The notes: generated from the letters alone by a model not told the origin. DNA of 51,377 nucleotides from Halanaerobiaceae bacterium (GCA_003553485.1 PWEJ01000055.1:1-51377); one strand, 5' to 3'; shown: positions 35,348 through 45,094, numbered from the stretch's first letter. Translations and numbers: made by a program.

Positions 35348-36193
35348 CTAAAATTCATCTGGCATCTCCAACAATTCCTGATAGCTATAAACAGGACCAT
35401 CTTTGCAAACATAACGATGACCAATATTGCACTTGCCACATTTGCCTAAACCACAGGACATTCTCATCTCCAGGGTAGTTATGATATCTTCAGGGTCAAT
35501 GCCTAGATTAACTAGTTCGTTGGTGACTGCTTTAATCATTATTGGAGGACCACAGGTATAGTATACTGTATTTTCTGTCTGGCATTCCAGTTCATCTGCA
35601 ATTAAATCATGAGGAAATCCAACACAATGATCCCAGCCCTCACAGGGACGATCGATGGTATATTTAATAGTAGTATCTGGAGAGTCTTCCCATCTCTGTT
35701 GCTCATAATCATAGAGCATGTCATCAGGTGATCTAAAAGCCTGTAACATCTGTACTCGACCAAATTCCTCTCTCAAGTCCGGATGAAGGACATAATCTAT
35801 TAAAGAACGGAGTGGAGCCAATCCAATACCACCACTGATAAAAACAACATCCTTACCTTTGGTCTCTTCAACTGGAAAACTGTTGCCATAAGGACCTCTA
35901 ATACCAACTATATCTCCCTCTTCATGCTCATGAAGAGCAGCAGTAACTTTTCCGGTCTTTTTCACTGATACAATTATTTCATTGCAATCAGAGGTTGGTG
36001 CACAGGCCAGCCCAAAGGGAGCTTCCCCAACCCCATATACAGTCAGCATTAAAAATTGACCAGGTTTAAAGTCCATCATTGGCTTTTCATCAGCAAAACG
36101 GAGATGAAAGGTCTTGATGTTTAAGTTAATTCCAGTTTCCTGTACTACTTTAGTTATTTCTGCTTTCCTTGGCAGATAGTTGTCAACCTTCAT
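35348..36193 (-). CDS. flxA: FlxA-like FAD/NAD(P)H-binding oxidoreductase subunit
   Basis: A 281-residue flavoprotein of the AsrB/PyrK/FlxA type. The FAD-binding barrel includes FKPGQFLMLTVYGVGEAPFGLA, the NAD-binding half has VFISGGIGLAPLRSLIDYV and the terminal CGPPIMIKAVTNEL, and a [2Fe-2S] site is seen as C-x4-C-x2-C-x7-C in SCGLGKCGKCNIGHRYVC. It should exchange electrons between NAD(H) and the iron-sulfur subunits. It overlaps the preceding FlxB gene by 11 bases. Known FlxABCD-HdrABC complexes of sulfate reducers have this subunit as NADH entry point. Confidence 0.88.
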   Translation of the reverse strand: MKVDNYLPRKAEITKVVQETGINLNIKTFHLRFADEKPMMDFKPGQFLMLTVYGVGEAPFGLACAPTSDCNEIIVSVKKTGKVTAALHEHEEGDIVGIRGPYGNSFPVEETKGKDVVFISGGIGLAPLRSLIDYVLHPDLREEFGRVQMLQAFRSPDDMLYDYEQQRWEDSPDTTIKYTIDRPCEGWDHCVGFPHDLIADELECQTENTVYYTCGPPIMIKAVTNELVNLGIDPEDIITTLEMRMSCGLGKCGKCNIGHRYVCKDGPVYSYQELLEMPDEF

Positions 36194-37247
36194 TACCCTT
36201 CACCCCTTCTCCTACAATTGAGTTTTCAAAATGAGCAATCACCTTTCTAATATCAAGATTTACCGGGCATTTGCTGACACAGCGCCCACAGCCTACACAG
36301 CCAGGCTCACCTTGATAATTTTTAGGGTGATATGAAAATTTATGCATCAAACGCTGACGCCAGCGTTGTTCTTGGCTTTCGCGAGGATTATGTCCTGAAG
36401 CATGTTCTGTAAAGAGTGAAAACATGCAGGAATCCCAGGCTCTATTTTTTTCCACATCCTCCCAGAAGAATTTGAAACAGAAACAGGTTGGGCAATAAAA
36501 GGTACAGACTCCACAACCCAGGCAGCTGGCGGTGACTTCCTCCCAATTTACCGAGCTAAAAGCTTCTTTTTCTGGAAAGGGAAGCTCAGATTTAATTGTA
36601 AAGTCATCTTCCTTAAAAGCTTCCTGTCTTTCATTTATTAAAGCCTCTAAATCCTCATCAGTACCATCAGCTAAATTTTCTATTTTTTCCAATATGCCCA
36701 TTTCTTTTAGTTTATCTTCGTCATTTATTTTAAGGAAGAAGCCCTCCTCTTTTTGATAAAGCATCAAAGGTACATTATCATTATCGACAGGATTGACCCC
36801 GACCTCCTGACAAAAGGAGTTATCTGCTTTTTCGGAGCAGGAATAACCGATAATGATGCTATTTTCCCGCCTTTGCTGATAAAAAGGGTCAATATAATCA
36901 TTTTCAATAAAAACATCGTCAAATAGCTCGATACCTGCTATATCGCAACTTCTTACCCCGAGAAAAATTCTAGGTTGATCCTGCCAGTCCGCTGGTTCGC
37001 AATCAGCTCCAGCAGTTTCCTCTCCTAGTTTATCATCGCGGGGAAGAAAATATTCTTTAGGTGATGCATCGGGCTGGTCAGTAAGATATATAGAACTGAG
37101 CTGTTCATCATTTTTTACAGGTTGGTATAATACCTTCATCAATCTCCCCTGCTTAACTTTGAAGGGGGCAATCACCAGGAATTCCTGCCGGAGCTCCTTG
37201 AGCAATGCTTTCAAGTCCTGGTTCGTTAGTTTTTTAATCATTGGCAA
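36183..37247 (-). CDS. flxB: FlxB-like 4Fe-4S electron-transfer subunit (AsrA/hydrogenase beta type)
   Basis: A 354-residue iron-sulfur protein. The N-terminal two thirds match the AsrA/sulfhydrogenase beta fold (FLPRDD, IFLGVRSCDIAGIELFDDVF), and two clusters are seen: CLGCGVCTFYCPTC and CVGCGRCVSKCPV. It probably carries electrons between FlxA and FlxC/FlxD in the cytoplasm. The start at TTG 37247 has GGAGG six bases upstream; an ATG two codons on is possible. It lies 13 bases after flxC and overlaps flxA. Confidence 0.86.
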   Translation of the reverse strand: MPMIKKLTNQDLKALLKELRQEFLVIAPFKVKQGRLMKVLYQPVKNDEQLSSIYLTDQPDASPKEYFLPRDDKLGEETAGADCEPADWQDQPRIFLGVRSCDIAGIELFDDVFIENDYIDPFYQQRRENSIIIGYSCSEKADNSFCQEVGVNPVDNDNVPLMLYQKEEGFFLKINDEDKLKEMGILEKIENLADGTDEDLEALINERQEAFKEDDFTIKSELPFPEKEAFSSVNWEEVTASCLGCGVCTFYCPTCFCFKFFWEDVEKNRAWDSCMFSLFTEHASGHNPRESQEQRWRQRLMHKFSYHPKNYQGEPGCVGCGRCVSKCPVNLDIRKVIAHFENSIVGEGVKGNEG

Positions 37248-37260
37248 TCTTCACCTCCCA

Positions 37261-38124
37261 TTACAGAAATCCAGGTTCGCTATCTTCTTTACTAAAGTCC
37301 GATAAAAGTGGTGGCTGCTCCGGTGAAATTCCCGGACGAAAATCATAAAGTTCTTCTGCTTTATGATAAAGATGAGTGGTCATGGAACGCATATCAATCC
37401 CTTCTGGACAGGCCATTTCACAGGCTCCACAGTTCACACAACGTCCAGGCATATGCATCGTTCTCATTAGATGAAATATCATATCTTTATCAGCAGAACT
37501 GCCTTCTTCTACCCATTCTGGCTGATTGCTTTCGACATAGCAATGGTCACAGTAACATACAGGACAGGCATCACGACAGGCATAACATTGCGTACAGCGG
37601 GCAAATTCCTGACTATAATGTTCTTTTCTTTCAGCAGGAGTCATATCTTCCAGCAGGTATTTAACCCCTTTAAGCTCTGCGGCTAATTCTGCTGAAGATA
37701 TTTCCTCCCCTACCTGATAATCAGAAATCACCGGATTTCTGGTATCACATTCATCACAGGCTGTATTATCTTTAAGCCCTGGACAGCCATTGATACCGAT
37801 GATAACTAAGTTCTTTCGGTCAATGATATCTTCAGAGAGATAATAAGCTATGGCTCTGGTATCACAGGGTTTTGCCACTACAGCCTGCTTTTTCTCTTTA
37901 TACTCCAACAGATACTTGGAGAGCATAGGAGTAGCATCCTCTGTAAAAACCATTCGCTGGGCTTGTTCAGCTTTTTTTATAATAACAGGCTCCGTCAAGC
38001 CTGAAAATTCTCCCTGAGCAAAGCCAAGCAATTGGTCAACATCCTCTTCTGCTAAAACTTTTTTCGCTACTTCCTTTATTTCAGCAGATAAATCTTTATA
38101 AGAATTCTCCATCTTCAATTTCAC
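37261..38124 (-). CDS. flxC: FlxC-like iron-sulfur subunit with FrhB-like N-terminal domain
   Basis: A 287-residue protein. The first half, with VVAKPCDTRAIAYYLSED and NLVIIGINGCPG, resembles the FrhB/FdhB domain that binds flavin; the second half holds clusters CTQCYACRDACPVCYC and CVNCGACEMACPEG, plus a CDECDTR Cys pair. It would link FlxB to FlxD/HdrA. The annotated start (GTG 38124) overlaps flxD by 29 bases; ATG 38112 is an alternative. Part of the uninterrupted hdrC-hdrA-flxDCBA block. Confidence 0.84.
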   Translation of the reverse strand: MKLKMENSYKDLSAEIKEVAKKVLAEEDVDQLLGFAQGEFSGLTEPVIIKKAEQAQRMVFTEDATPMLSKYLLEYKEKKQAVVAKPCDTRAIAYYLSEDIIDRKNLVIIGINGCPGLKDNTACDECDTRNPVISDYQVGEEISSAELAAELKGVKYLLEDMTPAERKEHYSQEFARCTQCYACRDACPVCYCDHCYVESNQPEWVEEGSSADKDMIFHLMRTMHMPGRCVNCGACEMACPEGIDMRSMTTHLYHKAEELYDFRPGISPEQPPLLSDFSKEDSEPGFL

Positions 38125-38599
38125 CTACCTCCATACCATCAGCAAAACCTGGTTCAGTGAGAAAACCCTGCCAGGGTCCAACTGATTCAACTCTATCAAC
38201 TACCTGTTTTACAATTTTAGCGAAACGTCTCCCCTCTGCTGCTGAACACCAGGTGAAATTTAGTCTCTCTGGTTCTACTCCGGAAAATTCTAACAGTTCT
38301 TTTAACATAGTGAATCTCCGGCGAGCATAATAATTTCCATCAATATAATGACAGTCTCCTGGATGGCAACCAGATACTAATATTCCATCTGCCCCTCTGT
38401 CCAGCGCCTTGATGACTAACAGAGGATTAAGTCGCCCTGTACAGGGGATTCTGATCGTCCTAATATTAGAGGGATATTGTAATCTACTGCTACCAGCCAG
38501 ATCTGCAGCTGCATAACTACACCAGTTGCAAAGAAAGGCTATAATCTTTGGTTCAAATTCCTCTTCTTTATTTTGCGCTTCTTGCTGGGCGGTGGCCAT
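38096..38599 (-). CDS. flxD: MvhD/FlxD-type hydrogenase iron-sulfur subunit
   Basis: A 167-residue [2Fe-2S] protein of the MvhD family, the adaptor between an electron donor module and HdrA. The Cys pattern is clear in FLCNWCSYAAAD, IPCTGRLNPLLV and SGCHPGDCHYIDGNYYARRR. Its ATG directly abuts the HdrA stop codon. In methanogens MvhD couples hydrogenase to Hdr; no hydrogenase is present here and Flx genes follow, so the electron source should be NAD(H). Confidence 0.93.
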   Translation of the reverse strand: MATAQQEAQNKEEEFEPKIIAFLCNWCSYAAADLAGSSRLQYPSNIRTIRIPCTGRLNPLLVIKALDRGADGILVSGCHPGDCHYIDGNYYARRRFTMLKELLEFSGVEPERLNFTWCSAAEGRRFAKIVKQVVDRVESVGPWQGFLTEPGFADGMEVGEIEDGEFL

Positions 38600-41500
38600 T
38601 TACACCCCTCCTGTCTTAGCAAACTCGCTATCATCCTTAGCAAGTAAGGTCTCAATTTCATCAATTATTTGTTGATTCAAAAATCCATTTAGATCTACGG
38701 CATGGGGACGACAGACACCTGTGCAATTCCCACAGCCTTTACAGAGAACTCTATTAACCTCTGCCACATTCTCTTCTTCATTAACTTCAATGGCTTTATA
38801 GGCACATACTCGTTCACAATCTCCACATGCGATACAGAGCTCTTCATCAACTTCAGCTACTGTAGCCTGAGTAAGGAGATACTCTTTGGATAAAATTGAG
38901 GCCGCTCTTCCAGCTGCTGCTCTGCTTTGAGCTAAAGTTTCTGAAAGGTTCTTGGGCCCATGAGCCAGGCCAGCTAGAAAGATACCATCAGTGGCTGAAT
39001 CCACGGGACGCAATTTAACATGAGCTTCTAAGAAGAATTGATCTTCATTTAAGGGCGTTTTAAGCATCTGACTTAAGGTTAGATTATCCTCCCGCGGTAA
39101 AATTGCAGCCGCCAGAACCAGTAAATCTGGCTTTGCAGTGATCATCTTGCCACTGAGCGGTTCCTCATATTTTAAGGTCAACTCATCTCCCTTTCGAGAG
39201 ACTTCCGGCTTATTATCAACTTCATAGCGGCTGAAGTTGATACCCAGATCTCTTGCTTTACGGTATAAGTCTTCGTAGTAGCCATAGCTTCTCATTTCCC
39301 GATAAAGTATGGTAATATCTTTATCTGGGTGATTTTCCTTTATATGGACCGCATTTCTTAAAGCCTGGCTACAGCAGATTCTACTGCAATAGGGGCGGTC
39401 CTCTTCTCTAGAACCAACACATTGGATCATATAGATTTCTTCACAATCATCCCTGACAAGAGATTGATTTTCAGAGCTCAATTCCTCTTCCAATTCCAGC
39501 TGGGTTATTACCTGCTCTGAATCTTGATAACTATATTCTAAGGGCTCAAATTCCTGTCCCCCGGTAGCGACAATAACGACGCCGCCTTCAATTTCAACTA
39601 AATCCTTATCACTTCTTACCTCTTTTGGCACTGGAGGTATTAGCTCTAATTTGTAGTTTCCAACAAAACCAGTTATGTCTTTTATTTCATGGCCGGCGTA
39701 AATATCTATGAGCTCATGCCCCTTTACCTCTGCTATCAAACGGTCTAGATGAGGCTTAACTGGCCTGCCTTCAAGACTGTGTTTCAGGCTGGTAGCATGA
39801 CCCCCTAACTCTTCTTCCCGCTCCACTAAGGAAACCGGGAAACCTAAGTTGGCAAGTTCCCTGGCGGCATTTAAACCAGCTGCACCGCCACCAACAACCA
39901 GAGCTCGAGCAATATTATCAACTTCTCCTCTTTCTAGAGGAAGTGCATTTTTGACCCTGGCTACCCCGGCTCTAATCAATTCAAAGGCTTTCCAGGTAGC
40001 CTTCTCTGGCTCTTCCTTGTGAACCCAGGAACCCTGGTCGCGGATATTGGTCATCTCCAGCAGATAGGGATTAAGTCCAGCTTCAGCAATAGCATCCATA
40101 AAGAGCGGTTCATGAGTTCTGGGAGTACAGGAAGCAACCACTATTCTGTTAAGGTTATGCTCTTTAATCCGCTCTCCAATTAAATCCTGACTATCGGAAG
40201 AACATAAATATTTAACGTCTTCTGCATGTTCTACAAAGGGAATGCCAGCAGCTTTTTCCTTGACTTCTTCCACATCGATGACACCAGCAATATTTGTGCC
40301 ACAATGGCAAACAAAGACACCCACTCGAGTTCTTTCATTCTGGGTTACTCTAAATTCCTGGTCACCGGCTGCTTCTACTCCCATATCTTTAACATCCAGA
40401 ACGGCATGCTGACCTGCCAGAGCTGCTGCTCCACTGGCATCCATTACCGATTCCGGTATATCGCGAGGCCCATTAACTACTCCACAGCCAAAGATGCCTG
40501 GCCGACTTGTACTTAAGGGGTTAAATTCATCCATATCAACAAAGCCATATTTATTGGTCCGGACTTTTAACTTTTGTAAGGAGTCAGTTACCTGCTGAGT
40601 AGGCTCTAGACCACTGGCTAAAACTACCATGTCATATTCTTGTTCACAATAGCCATTATCATCATCGGTAGCCTTCAACTTTAAATCACCAGGATTAGAG
40701 CCAGGCTCTATCTCAGATACGCGGGAACGGATAAAGTTCACACCCTCTGTTTCCTGGGCCCGGTTATAATAACGCTCAAACCCCTTACCAAAGGTTCTAA
40801 TGTCCATATAATAGAGGTCGACATTGACGTCTTTAATATGCTCTTTGGTTATAAGAGCATGCTTGATAGAATAGGTGCAGCAGACTGAAGAACAATAATT
40901 TTTATCCGTCCTTCTATCCCTGGAGCCACTGCAATGGATAAAGGCAATATTCTCAACCTCTTCCCCATCAGTCTGACGGATTACATGGCCATCAGTAGGT
41001 CCAGCTGCATTTAGAATACGTTCATACTCCAAACTGGTCACAACATTGGGATGCTTTTTATAGCCATAATCACTGACTAAATCACCGGAGAAACCTTCAT
41101 AGCCCGCTGCATAAATAATGGATGCAGCCTGAACGACAAATTTTTTCTCCTTTTGTTTATATTCAATAGCATCAAAGTTGCAGATTTTTTCACAGACCCC
41201 ACACTTATCTTCATTGATTTTTAAGCATTCGCTGGCATCAATGGCCGCTACATTGGGAACAGCCTGGGGTTGATATTTATGGATTGCCCCATATTCAGAC
41301 ATACCCATATTATACTCATCGGAAATACTAACCGGACATTTATCGAGACAATCACCACAGCCAGTACACTTTTCTTCATCTACATAGCGCGGTCTCTTTT
41401 TTAGGCGGACCCTAAAATTCCCAGGCTCACCTTCAACATTTATCAGTTCAGTCATGGTATACGTGGTAACATTTTCGTGGTTATAACAAGAAGTGATTTT

Positions 41501-41689
41501 AGGCGCAAGTATACAGGTAGAACAGTCATTGGTGGGAAAAGTTTTGTCCAGTTGGGCCATCCGCCCTCCCAGGCTGGGACTTTTCTCAATTAGATATACC
41601 GGGATACCCATTTCAGCTAAATCCGTTGCTGCCTGGATGCCCGCAATTCCACCGCCGACAACGACTACTGGATCAGGCATCTTAATCAC
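38600..41689 (-). CDS. hdrA: HdrA, double-length electron-bifurcating flavoprotein subunit
   Basis: A 1029-residue HdrA-like protein with two HdrA units in tandem. The first has FAD motif VVVGGGIAGIQAATDLAEMG, the Cys segment CSTCILAPKIT and two early clusters (CTGCGDCLDKCPV, CGVCEKICNFDAI). A second FAD motif appears near residue 595 (VVGGGAAGLNAARELA), and two ferredoxin clusters close the chain (CIACGDCERVCAYKAI, CKGCGNCTGVCRPHAV). HdrA holds the bifurcating FAD and reduces ferredoxin. Long HdrA of this type is known from acetogens beside MetF. It overlaps hdrC by 8 bases. Confidence 0.94.
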   Translation of the reverse strand: MIKMPDPVVVVGGGIAGIQAATDLAEMGIPVYLIEKSPSLGGRMAQLDKTFPTNDCSTCILAPKITSCYNHENVTTYTMTELINVEGEPGNFRVRLKKRPRYVDEEKCTGCGDCLDKCPVSISDEYNMGMSEYGAIHKYQPQAVPNVAAIDASECLKINEDKCGVCEKICNFDAIEYKQKEKKFVVQAASIIYAAGYEGFSGDLVSDYGYKKHPNVVTSLEYERILNAAGPTDGHVIRQTDGEEVENIAFIHCSGSRDRRTDKNYCSSVCCTYSIKHALITKEHIKDVNVDLYYMDIRTFGKGFERYYNRAQETEGVNFIRSRVSEIEPGSNPGDLKLKATDDDNGYCEQEYDMVVLASGLEPTQQVTDSLQKLKVRTNKYGFVDMDEFNPLSTSRPGIFGCGVVNGPRDIPESVMDASGAAALAGQHAVLDVKDMGVEAAGDQEFRVTQNERTRVGVFVCHCGTNIAGVIDVEEVKEKAAGIPFVEHAEDVKYLCSSDSQDLIGERIKEHNLNRIVVASCTPRTHEPLFMDAIAEAGLNPYLLEMTNIRDQGSWVHKEEPEKATWKAFELIRAGVARVKNALPLERGEVDNIARALVVGGGAAGLNAARELANLGFPVSLVEREEELGGHATSLKHSLEGRPVKPHLDRLIAEVKGHELIDIYAGHEIKDITGFVGNYKLELIPPVPKEVRSDKDLVEIEGGVVIVATGGQEFEPLEYSYQDSEQVITQLELEEELSSENQSLVRDDCEEIYMIQCVGSREEDRPYCSRICCSQALRNAVHIKENHPDKDITILYREMRSYGYYEDLYRKARDLGINFSRYEVDNKPEVSRKGDELTLKYEEPLSGKMITAKPDLLVLAAAILPREDNLTLSQMLKTPLNEDQFFLEAHVKLRPVDSATDGIFLAGLAHGPKNLSETLAQSRAAAGRAASILSKEYLLTQATVAEVDEELCIACGDCERVCAYKAIEVNEEENVAEVNRVLCKGCGNCTGVCRPHAVDLNGFLNQQIIDEIETLLAKDDSEFAKTGGV

Positions 41690-42110
41690 CTCCTGCTTTC
41701 AAACTAAAATCTTCAAAATCTTTATCTCCTGCTAATACCTCTTCTAATATTTCTAGCCTGTAACGCAGAACCTCTTTATCATAATCATCAAGTCTTTCTT
41801 CCAGGTCTTCAGCAAAATGACCCTCTTCAACGGCAAGCTCCCGTAATACTCTAACAATATCTGCAAATCTCACATTCTGTGGGCAAGCTGATACACATCT
41901 CCGGCATTGAATGCACTGCCAGATCTCTTCTCCTGACAGAACCTCCTCAGAAAAACCTAACAAAGACTTTTTAATTATTAGCCGGGGATTAAAATCTTCT
42001 ACCTGTTCACTGACCGGACAGGTTGCCGTACAGCTGCCACAACTATAACAGAGGCTTAAATTCTCTCCCCCTGGTCTATTTTTGATAGTCTGTTTGAAAT
42101 CCTTATTCAT
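41682..42110 (-). CDS. hdrC: HdrC-like 4Fe-4S subunit
   Basis: A 142-residue protein with two [4Fe-4S] motifs, CYSCGSCTATCP and CIQCRRCVSACP, separated by the usual helical linker, as in heterodisulfide reductase subunit C. It wires HdrA to a partner that normally is HdrB. No HdrB is encoded in this window; the adjacent upstream gene is metF (7 bases away), which suggests that HdrC here passes electrons to or from MetFV. Confidence 0.92.
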   Translation of the reverse strand: MNKDFKQTIKNRPGGENLSLCYSCGSCTATCPVSEQVEDFNPRLIIKKSLLGFSEEVLSGEEIWQCIQCRRCVSACPQNVRFADIVRVLRELAVEEGHFAEDLEERLDDYDKEVLRYRLEILEEVLAGDKDFEDFSLKAGGD

Positions 42111-42117
42111 TTTCTTC

Positions 42118-43041
42118 TTACACCTCCGGTCGTGGATATAAATTGGCTTTTTCTACAACTACCGGGGTTATTTCTTCCCAGGCAACTGGCATCAGGTGTA
42201 CTCCTCTAACGCCTTCTATTTCCTTAACGTGATTAATAATATCTACTGCCATCTGAACCCCTTCAGCCTTCTTATCATCAGCAGCTTCCATGCGTTCTAT
42301 GGTGTAATCCGGTACATCCATACCAGCAACAAATTTTTTCATCATTTTTAATGCTTTTACTGAACGAGTTGGAAGTATTCCAGCCATGATATGGCACTTT
42401 TCATGGAGCCCTCTCTTCCTAACCTCTTCCATCCAATAGTCAAACTTCTCCAGATTGTAAATACATTGAGTCTGAATAAACTTCATGCCAGCTTCAATTT
42501 TCTTCTCAAGTTTCATCATATGCATTTCAAAGGGGTCAGCAAAGGGGTTATGAGCACCACCATAATATAACTCAGGAGGCTCGGTTTTTAACTCATTACC
42601 ATTAATCAATTTCCCCTCTTCTGTCATCTGTTGACAGGCTTTGATAATGCTCACAGAATCTAAATCAAATACATTCTTGGCATCTTCATCGTTACCAAAG
42701 CATTGATGGTCACCTGTTAGACATAATACATTGCGGAGACCCAAAGCACTGGCTCCTAATAAATCACTTTGAATGCCAATTCTGTTTCTATCTCTACCGG
42801 TAACCTGGATTATCATCTCCAGGCCCTCTTCCATTGCTATCTTAGCTGCAGCAATACTAGACATTCTTATTATGGCCGTTTGATTATCAGTGATATTGAC
42901 TGCATCGACATAGCCCTTCAAATCATCGCATTTTTCCCGAATAAATTCTGGGTCAGCTCCAATAGGCGGACCCATTTCACTACAAACAACAAATTCTCCT
43001 TCTTCCAGCAACTGTTCCAGCTTAGATGTGTATTCAGCCAT
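42118..43041 (-). CDS. metF: Methylenetetrahydrofolate reductase, MetF
   Basis: A 307-residue FAD/FMN enzyme of the acetogen MetF type, interconverting methylene-THF and methyl-THF. The active-site Glu is in VCSEMGPPIGADPE, followed by NITDNQTAIIRMSS, LCLTGDHQCFG and FIQTQCIYNLEKFDYWM. There is no NADH domain, so it needs partners: MetV directly upstream and HdrC directly downstream. In methylotrophic growth it would oxidise methyl-THF. Confidence 0.95.
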   Translation of the reverse strand: MAEYTSKLEQLLEEGEFVVCSEMGPPIGADPEFIREKCDDLKGYVDAVNITDNQTAIIRMSSIAAAKIAMEEGLEMIIQVTGRDRNRIGIQSDLLGASALGLRNVLCLTGDHQCFGNDEDAKNVFDLDSVSIIKACQQMTEEGKLINGNELKTEPPELYYGGAHNPFADPFEMHMMKLEKKIEAGMKFIQTQCIYNLEKFDYWMEEVRKRGLHEKCHIMAGILPTRSVKALKMMKKFVAGMDVPDYTIERMEAADDKKAEGVQMAVDIINHVKEIEGVRGVHLMPVAWEEITPVVVEKANLYPRPEV

Positions 43042-43055
43042 TACCTATTCTCCTT

Positions 43056-43730
43056 TCACTCACTGAAGAACTCCGGATTTTTGTGACTCCGGACGCCGCC
43101 ATCTCTATAAGTAGACCAATCCTTTGGCCCCTCATATTCGAGCAACCGGTCCAGCTGCCCTGTGTCTTCAGCTCTATTGTAGATCAGTTCCCAACCACAA
43201 TCAATTTCGTCATCTACTTCACACTTGCCATCCTGGGAACCACCACAGGGTCCATGAATCAAACTTTTTGAGCAGCGGGCTACCGGACAAACACCGGCAA
43301 AATCATCCAGGATACAATCTCCACAACCCAAGCACATTTCTTCCCATTCACCTACGTCGGCATTACGCCCGTAAAAAGTTGTGTTTACGCCCGGTAAGAT
43401 TATTTTTTCTGGATGTTTGATTCCCAGATGTTGAACTCCCACACCACAAGCCAGAGAAAGAACAACATCATGTCCCTCTATTGATAGTTCTTCAGTCTCA
43501 ATAAATTCATCATCACACTGCCTTTTTATGGTGGTAGCATTTACTCTCACATCTTGCCCTTGACTACTATAGTAAAGTTCAAGTAAATCCCGGAGAGAGT
43601 TAGCTTCTCTTTCTCCCCCGGCCAGGCTAACCGAAACACAGGTGCCGCAACCAATGATAAGCAAACTCTCAATGTCCTCTGGTAGCATTTCTTTTATTTC
43701 AGCCACATCTTTTAGTTTTCCTACAATCAT
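43056..43730 (-). CDS. metV: MetV, zinc/iron-sulfur partner of MetF
   Basis: A 224-residue MetV-type protein (methylene-THF reductase C-terminal family). Visible are IGCGTCVSVSLAGG near the N-terminus, CGVGVQHLG, and the Cys-rich C-terminal half with CLGCGDCILDDFAGVCPVARCSKSLIHGPCGGS, consistent with iron-sulfur and zinc binding. MetV bridges MetF to its electron partners in acetogens. It overlaps the preceding gene by 4 bases (ATGA) and precedes metF by 14 bases. Confidence 0.93.
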   Translation of the reverse strand: MIVGKLKDVAEIKEMLPEDIESLLIIGCGTCVSVSLAGGEREANSLRDLLELYYSSQGQDVRVNATTIKRQCDDEFIETEELSIEGHDVVLSLACGVGVQHLGIKHPEKIILPGVNTTFYGRNADVGEWEEMCLGCGDCILDDFAGVCPVARCSKSLIHGPCGGSQDGKCEVDDEIDCGWELIYNRAEDTGQLDRLLEYEGPKDWSTYRDGGVRSHKNPEFFSE

Positions 43731-45094
43731 TGCAGAACCTCCCCCTTCCAGTCAGCTAGATAAGCGGATAAATCTGTAGCCATCCGGGGAGACAACCTGT
43801 GATAATTTACCCTGTCGGGATCGAGGTCTAGCTTTTCCAGATCTTCTTTAGCAGTATTAACAACCTGTTCACATCTATCATGTCCTGTGAGATGCTTACA
43901 GGATTCAGAAATGCAGCCCAGGATTAATAAATCTGATTTATGGTTTGCCAACCTCTGATAGATCTCTTCTTTTTTTACTGTGCTTACACAGGGAACTTCA
44001 GTAACTACTGTATCGGCAAAGGGATCAGTTTCTGCTTTTTCTCGAGCAAGAGCTGCAGAATTTTCACAGATAATTACCTGTCTCTCATCCTTAGGTTGCT
44101 GTTCATCTTCTCCACTGCGGGAAATAGCCCCCATAGGACAACGGCTAATGCAAAGATTACAGGCTTGACAGGCTAAGGGCATAATCTTCATAGAATTCAA
44201 TTCCTCATCACGCTGAATTGCTCCATGAGGACAGAGACGATAACAGGTATAACAAACAACACATTTCTGATCATCAACGGTCCTTTCCTCTTCATCAATC
44301 TCCTCTACCCCGGTTAAGTTCCGTTTAACTTCCTGCAGGGTATATTGAATTTCCTCCTGTTCATAGGTTAAAGAGTTAGGACCTCGTGCTCCAGCAAGGA
44401 GATAAACACCTCGCTTGCCACTTAAAGTCGGCTGCAGGTAGATATTATCGACCTGCAAATAACCTTCTGGTCCCCTGGTAATATTGAAAATTCTGGCCAG
44501 TTTATCCAGTTTCGCTGCCGGCTTTAGCTCTGGAGCTACAGTGAGCTCTCCGGTTAATTCTAGTTTAATATCTTCTCGTTGATAACTTACCTTGCCCTTA
44601 TCCGTTATTTCCAGGTCACCTAAATCATGCTTGAGAAAAATGACCTCTTTTTCCCTGGCCTTCTCATAAAGTTCATCATTGTTATCCATAAATCTCATGG
44701 CCTGATAGAAATAGTAAACCTCTCTAGCTGGATTGGACTCTTTTACCTCAAGGGCTAGTTCTAACCCTTCCTTGCTCAGTGCTGCAGCTGATAAATCTTG
44801 ATAATCCTGCACAATGATTAATGGTTCTTCTTCCTCTGCTAAATTAGCCTCTGCCTCCAGCAGAGAAGTACAACAGTCAACAGGTAATTCCTCCTGATGT
44901 TTTAAGTTAATGACAATATTGCTGGCCCTGACTTGCTTAAGATCATCTTCTGCCTGAAAACTCAGGGTAAAATCGCCAATTTCACCCCGGCATTCTGTCA
45001 GGGCAGAGACAGGTATGGTAACCTGGGAAAGCTCATCATCTGGCAGAGCTTGGCCAATGTAAGCAACATCGTATTGTTCAATTGACCCTGACAT
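43727..45094 (-). CDS. Fusion: HdrA-like half, two 4Fe-4S clusters, MvhD-like domain
   Basis: A 455-residue protein with unusual layout. Residues 1-245 resemble the later part of an HdrA FAD fold (VYYFYQAMRFMDNNDELYEKARE, LDKLARIFNITRGPEGYLQV, YLLAGARGPNSL) but lack the GxGxxG FAD start. Then come two clusters, CVVCYTCYRLCP and CQACNLCISRCP, and a C-terminal MvhD-like domain with EVPCVSTVKKEEI and LGCISESCKHLTGHDRC. It is encoded next to a stand-alone HdrA-type flavoprotein, and together the two look like a split HdrA joined to an MvhD. ATG after AAAGGAGG. Confidence 0.82.
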   Translation of the reverse strand: MSGSIEQYDVAYIGQALPDDELSQVTIPVSALTECRGEIGDFTLSFQAEDDLKQVRASNIVINLKHQEELPVDCCTSLLEAEANLAEEEEPLIIVQDYQDLSAAALSKEGLELALEVKESNPAREVYYFYQAMRFMDNNDELYEKAREKEVIFLKHDLGDLEITDKGKVSYQREDIKLELTGELTVAPELKPAAKLDKLARIFNITRGPEGYLQVDNIYLQPTLSGKRGVYLLAGARGPNSLTYEQEEIQYTLQEVKRNLTGVEEIDEEERTVDDQKCVVCYTCYRLCPHGAIQRDEELNSMKIMPLACQACNLCISRCPMGAISRSGEDEQQPKDERQVIICENSAALAREKAETDPFADTVVTEVPCVSTVKKEEIYQRLANHKSDLLILGCISESCKHLTGHDRCEQVVNTAKEDLEKLDLDPDRVNYHRLSPRMATDLSAYLADWKGEVLQ

